Assembly (NCBI GenBank): GCA_946886325.1
Contig: CAMPIK010000104.1
Coordinates: 1-7,659, forward strand
Reading direction: 5' to 3'
DNA: 7,659 nucleotides
DNA from: an uncultured Shinella sp.
GTDB taxonomy: Bacteria > Pseudomonadota > Alphaproteobacteria > Rhizobiales > Rhizobiaceae
Shown here one piece after another: positions 1-5,830 of this stretch. Both the position numbers and the translations under genes were made by a program. Under the pieces are notes generated by a model. The model saw nothing but the letters and a program-made list of their open reading frames with translations. It searched no databases and was not told where the DNA came from. Each line of letters starts with the position of its first letter. Within the stretch, counting starts at the first letter, position 1.

Positions 1-1
1 G

Positions 2-172
2 AAGGACCCGGCGCCGCATCTCAGTCGGCGGGAACTCGAAACGCTGTACTGGATCGGTCAAGGCAAGGGAGCCAAGGATATCGCCATCATCCTCGCGATT
101 TCCGAGCATACCGTCCGCACCTACATACGGTCTTGTGAGCTCAAGCCGAGACGCGACTTGCGGGCTTGGTGA
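2..172 (+). pseudogene. LuxR-type transcriptional regulator, C-terminal fragment truncated by IS30-family insertion
   Basis: The frame is open from the left edge and encodes the start of a GerE/LuxR helix-turn-helix: LSRRELETLYWIGQGKGAKD followed by IAIILAISEHTVRTYIRS. This matches the family pattern of an acidic residue after the domain start, G-K-x-x-x-x-I-A on the scaffold helix, and I-S-E-x-T-V-R on the recognition helix. Such proteins bind promoter DNA as dimers; the sensor domain lies outside the window, so the signal is unknown. In intact members a basic stretch (typically S-A-R-x-K-L-G) and a fourth helix follow. Here that part is replaced after about codon 44 by CELKPRRDLRAW and a TGA, all read from the IS left end beginning near base 135. 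Host-derived sequence is therefore about 2-134. I see no convincing helix-4 continuation to the right of the IS. The gene is probably non-functional; a stable shortened protein cannot be excluded. The HTH call is firm; loss of function is inferred. Confidence 0.75.
135..162 (+). repeat. IS30-family left terminal inverted repeat
   Basis: The outer block GTGAGCTCAAG and inner block GCGACTTGCG pair with the right end of the element. The outer boundary is set where similarity to the right end stops (base 134 T against G). It lies downstream of the transposase stop codon and is read through by the truncated LuxR frame. Confidence 0.65.
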
Positions 173-174
173 CC

Positions 175-1185
175 TTATCCTCCCGACCGCATCTGCGCGA
201 GCAGCTTCTGGCGGAAGACCTCGGCCGGCGTTCTGTAGCCGAGGCACTTGCGCGGCGTCGAGTTCAGCCTGTCACAAATCTCCTTCAGGTCTCGGTCGGT
301 GATGGAGAGCGGATCGACATCTCGTGAAAGCCATTTCCGAGCCCGGCCGTTCGTGTTCTCCACGGTGCCTTTTTGCCAGGGTGACTGCGGATCGCAGAAC
401 CACGTTGCGGCGCCGATGCCAGCCTGGAGGTAGGGCCAGTCGGTGAACTCCGTCCCGCGGTCGAAGGTGACCGAGCGGCGTGCGCGATGGGGCAGGGCCT
501 GCAGCACGCCGATAAGCCGCTCCATGATCGGGCGTGACTGGCGGTCGTTGTTGCGCAGGAGAACGGCGAAGCGGCTGACGCGCTCTACCAGCGATGTGAC
601 GTTCGCCTTGCCGAACTTCCGGCGGAACTGGATGAGGTCGCATTCCCAATGTCCGAACTGCTTGCGATCGGCGACCACATCCGGGCGGCGCAGGATGTTG
701 AGGTCCGGGCTGAAGCGCTGGCCATGCCGGCGTCTGGCATGGCGCGGCCGGCGTCTCGCGCGCGGTTCTGGCAAGTGCTTCCAGAGCTTGATGGCATGCC
801 CGTCCGCCGAATAGGCAAACTTGTAGATCGTCTCGTGGCTGACGGAGATCGGATGGCGCTCCAGCCGCATCCGGCCCGCGATCTGCTGTGGCGACCAGCC
901 ATGCATGATCCGCTCGATGACGGACTGGCGGACATGCGAGAAGCGGGCGAGCTTCCTGAGCTTGGTCCGACGCTCGCAGGCCATGTCATGCGCCGTCATG
1001 CAATGATATCCGCTGAGCTCAGGCCATTCCTTGTCGATATAAACGTTGCGACGGACCTCGCGGAAAATCGTCGAGCGATGGCGCCCGAGCTTCTCAGCGA
1101 TGATGTCAATGCTCAGGCCGGCGTGACGCCAGCGGGCGATCCTGCGTCGTTCATTCAGGTCTATATGGGAGTAGGTGCGTTTCAT
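175..1185 (-). CDS. IS30-family transposase (DDE)
   Basis: This 336-residue protein catalyses cut-and-paste or copy-out movement of its own IS. It begins with the typical IS30 N-terminal helix-turn-helix (YSHIDLNERRRIARWRHAG, then IIAEKLGRHRSTIFREVRRN, residues about 5-47), which recognises the element ends. A second HTH-like stretch (WSPQQIAGRMRLE, about 97-109) follows. The catalytic core has D183 in HWECDLIQF, D242 in TFDRGTEF and E276 in SPWQKGTVENTNGRARKWL. The D242-E276 spacing of 33 residues is the IS30-family DD(33)E arrangement. All three acidic residues are present and there is no frameshift, so it looks intact and possibly active. The ATG at 1185 is preceded by AAGGA (1193-1197) with a 7-base gap, which supports this start. 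The stop lies only 2 bp from the stop of the truncated LuxR frame on the other strand. Confidence 0.95.
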   Translation of the reverse strand: MKRTYSHIDLNERRRIARWRHAGLSIDIIAEKLGRHRSTIFREVRRNVYIDKEWPELSGYHCMTAHDMACERRTKLRKLARFSHVRQSVIERIMHGWSPQQIAGRMRLERHPISVSHETIYKFAYSADGHAIKLWKHLPEPRARRRPRHARRRHGQRFSPDLNILRRPDVVADRKQFGHWECDLIQFRRKFGKANVTSLVERVSRFAVLLRNNDRQSRPIMERLIGVLQALPHRARRSVTFDRGTEFTDWPYLQAGIGAATWFCDPQSPWQKGTVENTNGRARKWLSRDVDPLSITDRDLKEICDRLNSTPRKCLGYRTPAEVFRQKLLAQMRSGG

Positions 1186-1223
1186 GGCAGTATCCTTGCG
1201 ACTGATAACCCATTGGCATCATT

Positions 1224-1252
1224 CGCAAGTCGCACTTCAAACTTGAACCCAC
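1224..1252 (-). repeat. IS30-family right terminal inverted repeat
   Basis: On the minus strand this reads GTGGGTTCAAG, eight bases, then GCGACTTGCG, mirroring the left end. It lies 38 bp upstream of the transposase start codon, so the transposase promoter probably overlaps this end. Confidence 0.65.
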
Positions 1253-1393
1253 CCCGGCTACACACAAAGATCGCATAAGATAGATTATGGAACAACCACT
1301 GATGCCGAAACGCTGGAAATGCGGGCATTTCGCCGCTTGTATGCTTGACCGGGCCTTCGCCGGCTGCTTAGCGTTCCGGCCAGTGAACCTGCC
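1253..1393 (+). promoter_or_regulatory. purC upstream region with putative promoter
   Basis: These 141 bases are all that separates the IS end from purC, so they must contain any remaining native purC promoter unless transcription enters from the IS or luxR. A possible -35 box CTTGAC sits at 1344-1349. Seventeen bases further the sequence is CTTAGC (1367-1372), a poor -10 box, so the promoter call is weak. A 16-bp palindrome lies just upstream at 1316-1331. A GCCGG/CCGGC pair (1359-1363 and 1376-1380) could form a small hairpin before the start codon. An open frame at 1256-1345 does not resemble the missing LuxR C-terminus. Confidence 0.3.
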
Positions 1394-1397
1394 ATGA
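1287..1397 (+). CDS. Possible 36-residue leader ORF overlapping purC start
   Basis: An ATG at 1287 opens a 36-codon frame whose TGA (1395-1397) overlaps the purC ATG (1394-1396) in an ATGA arrangement typical of translational coupling. The peptide begins [15 protein letters not shown] and contains three cysteines (residues 12, 18 and 27). There is no strong Shine-Dalgarno sequence in front of it, and no family is recognised. It may be a leader peptide coupled to purC, a decayed remnant exposed by the IS insertion, or a chance frame. It is listed because of the exact stop/start overlap. Confidence 0.15.
   Translation: MEQPLMPKRWKCGHFAACMLDRAFAGCLAFRPVNLP
1316..1331. repeat. Perfect palindrome with 7-bp arms upstream of purC
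   Basis: The sequence GAAATGCGGGCATTTC consists of two perfect 7-base arms (GAAATGC and GCATTTC) around a GG centre. It ends 62 bases before the purC ATG and 12 bases before the candidate -35 box. The short centre suits a dimeric repressor operator better than an RNA hairpin. No factor can be named from sequence alone, and a chance occurrence remains possible. Confidence 0.35.
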
Positions 1398-2365
1398 AAG
1401 TCCCGATGCCGATGAGCGAATTGCGTGTCCTTTCCGATGCTTTCATTCCGGAGCTGCCGAACCGCTACAACGGCAAGGTCCGCGAGAACTACGATCTGCC
1501 GGACGGCAGCCGCATCATCATTGCGACGGACCGGCTTTCCGCCTTTGACATTATCCTGACCTCCATTCCCTACAAGGGCCAGGTGCTGACGCAGACGGCG
1601 CGCTACTGGTTCGAGGAAACCGCCGACATATGCCCGAACCATGTCATCGGCTATCCGGACCCGAATGTCGTGATCGGCAAGCGGCTCGATATCCTGCCGG
1701 TGGAAATCGTCGTGCGCGGCTATCTGGCCGGCACGACGAGCACGTCGATCCTGACGAAATACCGGAACGGCGAACGCCAGATGTACGGCATGACGCTGCC
1801 GGACGGCCTGCGGGACAACGCCGTCCTGCCGCAGCCGATCATCACGCCGACCAGCAAGGCCTTTGACGGCGGTCATGATGAGCCGCTCTCCGGCGACGAG
1901 ATTCTCGCCCAGGGCCTGCTGACGGCCGACCAGTGGGAAACGGTGTCGCGTTATGCGCTGGCGCTCTTTGCCCGCGGCCAGGCGCGCGCCGCCGCCAATG
2001 GCCTGATCCTCGTCGATACCAAATATGAATTCGGCACGGATGCCGACGGCACGATCATTCTCGCCGACGAGATCCACACACCGGATTCCAGCCGTTACTG
2101 GATCGCCGACAGCTACCAGGCGAGTTTCGAGGCCGGCCAGCGGCCGAAGAGCTTCGACAAGGATTTCGTGCGTGCTTGGGTGACCGAGCGATGCGATCCC
2201 TACAAGGACCCGGTGCCGGACATTCCCGCCGAACTCGTCGAACAGACCTCGAAAGTCTATATCGAGGCCTTCGAGACGATCACCGGAAAGTCCTTCGTCC
2301 CGGACCTGTCGGGCGCGACCGTGCTGGATCGCATCCGCGAGAACCTGAAGCTTTATTTCGTTTGA
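1394..2365 (+). CDS. purC: Phosphoribosylaminoimidazole-succinocarboxamide synthase (SAICAR synthetase)
   Basis: This cytoplasmic enzyme joins CAIR and aspartate using ATP to make SAICAR in de novo purine synthesis. The 323 residues show the ATP-site segment GKVRENY (27-33), TDRLSAFD (45-52), SAICAR synthetase signature 1 [13 protein letters not shown] (101-113), signature 2 LVDTKYEFG (206-214), and [12 protein letters not shown] (225-236). It is longer than the roughly 240-255-residue PurC of most bacteria and resembles the long, ADE1-like type that I believe occurs as a second copy in many rhizobia. It stands alone, not in a purC-purS-purQ cluster, and converges on the MBL-fold gene. The start is uncertain: in-frame ATGs at 1394, 1406 and 1412 all lack a strong ribosome-binding site, and conserved sequence starts near [19 protein letters not shown] (residues 10-28). 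The ATG at 1394 is kept as the longest. Upstream, the IS may have altered its expression. Confidence 0.96.
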   Translation: MKVPMPMSELRVLSDAFIPELPNRYNGKVRENYDLPDGSRIIIATDRLSAFDIILTSIPYKGQVLTQTARYWFEETADICPNHVIGYPDPNVVIGKRLDILPVEIVVRGYLAGTTSTSILTKYRNGERQMYGMTLPDGLRDNAVLPQPIITPTSKAFDGGHDEPLSGDEILAQGLLTADQWETVSRYALALFARGQARAAANGLILVDTKYEFGTDADGTIILADEIHTPDSSRYWIADSYQASFEAGQRPKSFDKDFVRAWVTERCDPYKDPVPDIPAELVEQTSKVYIEAFETITGKSFVPDLSGATVLDRIRENLKLYFV

Positions 2366-2409
2366 ATTCAGTCTATTGAAGCGACAGCCTAATGCGACGC
2401 GCCAGGAGT

Positions 2410-3243
2410 TCAGCGCGCGGTCGCGGCATCGTCAGAGATGTCGAATTCGAACCACATCTGGTCATAGGCCGGCTCGACATGGTCAGGCGTCTCGCGCAGC
2501 ACCGTCTCGTAGTCGAGCGGCACATGCATATGCGTCAGGATCGCCCGCTTCGGCGCCAGTCGCTCGATCCAGCCGAGCGCCTGGCCGATCGACAGGTGGC
2601 TCGCATGGAACTTGTGCTGCAGCGCGTCGATGACGAGCACGTCGAGACCGGCAAGCCTGCCGACCGTTTCATCGGGAAAGTCGCTGATGTCGCTGCAATA
2701 GGCGACGTCGCCGATGCGGAAGCCGAGCGAATGGATCGAGCCGTGGATCTGGAGGAGGGGCTGGAACGCTATGGCGCCCCCTGCCCCTTCGATCACCACC
2801 GGCGCGTCGATCGGCTCGATCAGGTTTTCGGTGACGATCGGCGGATAGAGGCTGCCGGGCGGCGTCTTCAGGCAATAGCCGAAGCCTTCGCGGATGCGCT
2901 CCATGGTGAAGGGATCGGCCCAGATCGGCACCTGCCGGTGATTGTGCAGCACAAAGCCGCGCAGGTCGTCGATGCCGTGGATATGGTCGGCATGCGGATG
3001 GCTGTAGAGAACCGCGTCGATGTTTTCGACGCGGGCCGCGATCATCTGCTCGCGGAAATCCGGGCCGGTGTCGATGACCACAGTCGTGCGCCCGTTCGGC
3101 CCGATCTGCTCGACGAGAAAGGCCGCGCGCGAGCGCCGGTTCTTCGGGTTGGACGGATCGCAGGCGCCCCAGTCGCCGGTGATGCGCGGAACGCCGGGCG
3201 ACGAGCCGCAGCCGAGAATGGTGAAGCGGCGGCGAACGGCCAA
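2410..3243 (-). CDS. MBL-fold metallo-hydrolase, PhnP-like (COG1235 type)
   Basis: This is a metallo-beta-lactamase-fold hydrolase of about 277 residues, in the branch that includes PhnP cyclic-phosphate phosphodiesterase. After the first strand (FTILGCGSSPGVPR, about 7-20) comes the metal-binding motif HPHADH (H82, H84, D86, H87). Next are IHGSIHSLGFRIGDVAYCSD, with a His near 167 and the bridging Asp at 185, and ILTHMH with His238. These fit a two-metal site. The cysteine cluster of PhnP's structural zinc site is not visible near the N-terminus and there are no phn genes here, so phosphonate catabolism is unlikely and the substrate is unknown. I chose a TTG start at 3243 because GAGGG sits 9 bases upstream and conserved sequence begins at once (AVRRRFTILGCG). 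An ATG at 3306 would add 21 unconserved-looking residues inside tatD. It lies 4 bp after tatD, so it is probably translationally coupled. Confidence 0.9.
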   Translation of the reverse strand: MAVRRRFTILGCGSSPGVPRITGDWGACDPSNPKNRRSRAAFLVEQIGPNGRTTVVIDTGPDFREQMIAARVENIDAVLYSHPHADHIHGIDDLRGFVLHNHRQVPIWADPFTMERIREGFGYCLKTPPGSLYPPIVTENLIEPIDAPVVIEGAGGAIAFQPLLQIHGSIHSLGFRIGDVAYCSDISDFPDETVGRLAGLDVLVIDALQHKFHASHLSIGQALGWIERLAPKRAILTHMHVPLDYETVLRETPDHVEPAYDQMWFEFDISDDAATAR

Positions 3244-3247
3244 GGTG

Positions 3248-4027
3248 TCAGACCCTCGGCATCTTGGAGAAGAGACGGAAGGCGTTTTCGGTCGTGATGC
3301 GGGCAATCTCGCTTTCGTCGATCCCGAGCGTCTCGCCGAGCACGGCAGCCGTATGCGCCACGTAGGCCGGCTCGTTGCGTTTGCCGCGAAACGGTTTCGG
3401 CGCCAGGTAGGGCGCGTCGGTCTCCACCAGCAGCCGGTCCCGCGGCACGGTCTTCGCGATCTCCCGCAGGTCTTCGGATTTCGGGAAGGTCAGGATGCCG
3501 GAGAAGGAGACATAGCCGCCGAGATCGACGCCGGCCTTTGCGAGCTCAGGACCGGCCGAAAAGCAATGGAGCAGGAAGGGGAAGGCCCCCTTCCCTGTCT
3601 CCTCGGTCAGGATCGCCGCCATGTCTTCGTCCGCCGAGCGGCTGTGGATGACGAGCGGCAGGCCGGTCCGGCGCGCAGCCGCGATGTGGTTGCGAAGGCC
3701 GATCGCCTGGGCGTCGCGCGGCGCATTGTCGTAGAAATAGTCGAGACCCGCCTCGCCGATCGCGACGACGCGCGGATGGCTGGAGAGGTCCACCAGTTCA
3801 TCGACCGTCACGTCCAGTTCCTCGTCCGCATTGTGCGGATGGGTCCCGACCGAGCAGAAGACGGACGGATAGGTCTCGGCGATCGCGAGGATCGAGGCAA
3901 AGCGTTTTACCCGCGTCGAGATGGTGATCATCTGCTTGACGCCGGCCGCATGCGCGCGCTCGACGATCGCGTCGCGCTCGGCCTCGAAATCCGGGAAGTC
4001 GAGATGGCAATGGGTATCGATCAGCAT
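3248..4027 (-). CDS. tatD: TatD-family metal-dependent hydrolase/DNase
   Basis: This cytoplasmic metal-dependent hydrolase has a TIM-barrel amidohydrolase-like fold; characterised relatives are 3'-5' exonucleases acting on DNA or RNA. The 259 residues carry every expected metal ligand: H6 and H8 in IDTHCHLDFP, E92 in AIGEAGLDYFYD, H128 in LPLVIHSR, H154 in LLHCFS and D204 in LLVETDAPYLAP. The C-terminal KPFRGKRNEP segment (211-220) is typical of TatD. Length is normal. The ATG at 4027 has GAGGA (4034-4038) six bases upstream. It follows metG by 26 bp and precedes the MBL-fold gene by 4 bp, so all three are likely co-transcribed. The closest functional counterpart in E. coli is YcfH, which lies next to holB. 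The symbol is at family level; the true paralogue (TatD, YcfH or YjjV) is not resolved. Confidence 0.94.
   Translation of the reverse strand: MLIDTHCHLDFPDFEAERDAIVERAHAAGVKQMITISTRVKRFASILAIAETYPSVFCSVGTHPHNADEELDVTVDELVDLSSHPRVVAIGEAGLDYFYDNAPRDAQAIGLRNHIAAARRTGLPLVIHSRSADEDMAAILTEETGKGAFPFLLHCFSAGPELAKAGVDLGGYVSFSGILTFPKSEDLREIAKTVPRDRLLVETDAPYLAPKPFRGKRNEPAYVAHTAAVLGETLGIDESEIARITTENAFRLFSKMPRV
3253..3257 (-). promoter_or_regulatory. Ribosome binding site setting a TTG start of the MBL-fold gene
   Basis: On the minus strand GAGGG is followed by nine bases, which include the tatD stop codon, and then TTG at 3243-3241. The spacing is good and favours the TTG over the ATG at 3306, which would give a 59-base overlap with tatD. 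Confidence 0.55.
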
Positions 4028-4053
4028 GAGAGTTCCTCGTTCGCCGGCGGCCC

Positions 4054-5604
4054 TCAGGCCTCCGGCGGGACGTAGCGCGGGAAGACCGGCTTCGGTGCCT
4101 CGAGCGGCGTTCCGCTTTCGAGACGGCCGGCCGGGCCGAGTGCCGCAAAATTCCGCTTGTTGGCGGGGGCTGCGACGAGATCGAGCAGCTTTCCGGCCGA
4201 ATCCGGCATGAAGGGCTGCAGCAGGATGGCGATCTGCCGCACCACTTCCGCCGTCACGTAGAGCACGGTCGCCATGCGCTCGGGATCCGTCTTCTTCAGC
4301 GCCCAGGGTTCCTGGCCGGCGAAATAGCGGTCGCCCTCGGAGACGACGGCGATGATTGCCGCCAGCGCCTTGTGGATCTGCTGGCGCCCCATGTCCTCGC
4401 GGCAGGCGGCAAGCATTGTGTCCGCCGAGGCGAGCATCGCCTCGTCCGCCTCGCTCAGCGGCCCGCAGACGGGGATCTGCCCGTCGCAGTTCTTGACGAT
4501 CATCGACAGCGACCGGCTCGCCAGATTGCCGATGCCGTTGGCGAGGTCGGAATTGATGCGCGTCGCGATCCCCTCCTCGCTGTAGCTCCCGTCCTGGCCG
4601 AAGGAGACCTCGCGCAGGAAGAAGTAGCGGATCGGATCGAGGCCGAAATGCTCGACGAGATTGACCGGATCGACGACGTTGCCGACCGATTTCGACATCT
4701 TCTCGCCCTTGTTGAGCAGGAAGCCATGGGCATAGACGCGCTTCGGCAGCGGCAGCCCGGCCGACATCAGGAAGGCCGGCCAGTAGACCGCATGGAAGCG
4801 GATGATGTCCTTGCCGATGATGTGGATGTTCGCCGGCCAGTATTTGGCACGCGGGCCGTTCTGGTCCTCGAGATAGCCGGTCGCGGTGATATAGTTCGTC
4901 AGCGCGTCCACCCAGACATACATGACATGGGCCGGATCGTTCGGAACCGTGATGCCCCAGTCGAAGGTGGTGCGCGAGATCGACAGGTCCTTGAGGCCGG
5001 ATTTCACGAAGGACACGACCTCGTTGCGGCGCTCGGCCGGGCCGATGAAATCCGGATTATCCTCGTAGTGCTTGAGCAGCCTGTCCTGATAGGCCGAAAG
5101 CCGGAAGAAATAGCTCTCCTCCTGCACCCATTCGACGGGCGTGCCCTGCGGTCCGTAGCGCACGCCGTCATCGCGCAGCTCGGTCTCGTTTTCCTGGTAG
5201 AAGGCCTCGTCGCGCACCGAATACCAGCCGGCATAGCGGTCCTTGTAGATATCGCCATTGTCGGCCATCCGGTTCCAGATGGCCTTGCAGGCCTCGTGAT
5301 GGCGCGGCTCGGTCGTGCGGATGAAATCGTCGTTCGAGGCATTCAGCAGCGTCGCCATCTGGCGGAATTCGGCCGAGTTGCGGTCGGCAAGCTCCTGCGC
5401 GGTGATGCCTTCGGCGCGCGCCGTCTGCTGCATCTTCTGGCCGTGTTCGTCGGTCCCCGTCAGGAAGAACACGTCGCGACCGTCGAGGCGCTGGAAGCGC
5501 GCCATGGCATCCGTGGCGATCAGCTCGTAGGCATGGCCGATATGCGGCTTGCCGTTCGGATAGGAAATCGCGGTCGTGATGTAGAAGGGGGACGTGTCTG
5601 TCAT
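4054..5604 (-). CDS. metG: Methionyl-tRNA synthetase
   Basis: This class I aminoacyl-tRNA synthetase charges tRNA-Met in the cytoplasm for initiation and elongation. The Rossmann fold starts at [21 protein letters not shown], where HIGH is residues 21-24. TDEHGQK follows at 51-57, and the KMSKS loop ([10 protein letters not shown]) has KMSKS at 302-306. The anticodon-binding region ([12 protein letters not shown], about 353-364; [10 protein letters not shown], 435-444; [15 protein letters not shown], 460-474) completes a 516-residue protein. The connective peptide around residues 120-150 has no Cys-x-x-Cys knuckle, and there is no C-terminal EMAPII-like tRNA-binding/dimerisation domain. It therefore belongs to the short, zinc-less bacterial form, expected in alphaproteobacteria. 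The ATG at 5604 is the natural start since the catalytic motif begins within 20 residues; only a weak purine stretch lies upstream. It is the first gene of the minus-strand trio and is divergent from the TauE-type gene. Confidence 0.97.
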   Translation of the reverse strand: MTDTSPFYITTAISYPNGKPHIGHAYELIATDAMARFQRLDGRDVFFLTGTDEHGQKMQQTARAEGITAQELADRNSAEFRQMATLLNASNDDFIRTTEPRHHEACKAIWNRMADNGDIYKDRYAGWYSVRDEAFYQENETELRDDGVRYGPQGTPVEWVQEESYFFRLSAYQDRLLKHYEDNPDFIGPAERRNEVVSFVKSGLKDLSISRTTFDWGITVPNDPAHVMYVWVDALTNYITATGYLEDQNGPRAKYWPANIHIIGKDIIRFHAVYWPAFLMSAGLPLPKRVYAHGFLLNKGEKMSKSVGNVVDPVNLVEHFGLDPIRYFFLREVSFGQDGSYSEEGIATRINSDLANGIGNLASRSLSMIVKNCDGQIPVCGPLSEADEAMLASADTMLAACREDMGRQQIHKALAAIIAVVSEGDRYFAGQEPWALKKTDPERMATVLYVTAEVVRQIAILLQPFMPDSAGKLLDLVAAPANKRNFAALGPAGRLESGTPLEAPKPVFPRYVPPEA

Positions 5605-5830
5605 GGCGGGCGTCGGCCTGTCTCTGTGGGTATGCGGAGCTATTAACGCATGACGTCTCTCAGGGAAACAGCAAGTTTGCCGCGCGCATTCGACGCCCTG
5701 CGCCGAACCCGGCCCGCTTGACTCCGAAAGGGGCGCCCATTATCCCATGCTAATCTCGACCAATCTCGTGGAGTATAAGCTCGGCGCGTGCGGTTCCCGC
5801 CACCGGAACAGAAACGGAAGGATAGGCAGT
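5605..5830. promoter_or_regulatory. Divergent intergenic region between metG and the TauE-type gene
   Basis: This 226-bp region must drive metG leftwards and the permease rightwards. The rightward candidate is TTGACT (5718-5723), 17 bases, then TATCCC (5741-5746). The -35 is good and the -10 matches only in its first half. Transcription would begin near 5753, after the ATG at 5747, which favours the downstream TTG start. For metG I find no convincing -35/-10 pair on the minus strand. No riboswitch or T-box-like leader was recognised. Confidence 0.35.
5816..5821 (+). promoter_or_regulatory. Ribosome binding site setting a TTG start of the TauE-type gene
   Basis: GGAAGG is followed by nine bases and then TTG at 5831. 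The ATG at 5747 has only GGGGCGCCC-type sequence in front of it and no clear purine-rich site. The TTG is therefore preferred. Confidence 0.55.

Larger units (their letters stand above)
135..1252 (-). mobile_element. IS30-family insertion sequence, complete, about 1.1 kb
   Basis: The element holds one full-length IS30-type transposase gene on the minus strand, flanked by imperfect inverted repeats. The left end (135-162) reads GTGAGCTCAAG, seven bases, then GCGACTTGCG. The reverse complement of the right end (1252-1224) reads GTGGGTTCAAG, eight bases, then GCGACTTGCG. The inner 10 bases are identical and the outer 11 match at 9 positions, with a one-base difference in spacer length. A length near 1.1 kb is normal for the family. 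I see no target duplication: the flanking triplets are CTT on the left and CCC on the right. The ends could be off by a few bases, or a deletion may have followed insertion. It interrupts the LuxR-type gene and ends 141 bp before the purC start codon. Confidence 0.8.

Noticed and set aside
649..1278. A 209-codon plus-strand frame opposite the transposase
   Set aside because: It is antisense to the transposase catalytic core, runs across the IS right end, and resembles no known family.
1256..1348. Open frame to the right of the IS as the missing C-terminus of the LuxR-type regulator
   Set aside because: Thirty codons are open (containing [17 protein letters not shown]), but they do not resemble the expected K-L-G stretch and final helix, and joining it in frame requires guessing the target duplication.
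1151..2077. A 308-codon open frame on the minus strand across the IS right end and purC
   Set aside because: It is antisense to purC and crosses the IS boundary, so it cannot be an ancestral gene. Its composition is that of a mirror frame.
2366..2409. Terminator between convergent purC and the MBL-fold gene
   Set aside because: The 44-bp gap has no GC-rich stem followed by a T-run on either strand.
2392..3297. A 301-codon plus-strand frame opposite the MBL-fold gene, and a similar one opposite tatD (3020-4075)
   Set aside because: Both mirror strongly supported minus-strand genes with complete metal-binding motifs, and neither shows a domain of its own.
4372..5646. A 424-codon open frame on the plus strand opposite metG
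   Set aside because: It lies antisense to a complete, motif-perfect methionyl-tRNA synthetase. Its product is a low-complexity mix of R, D, V, A and L typical of mirror frames in GC-rich DNA, with no recognisable domain.
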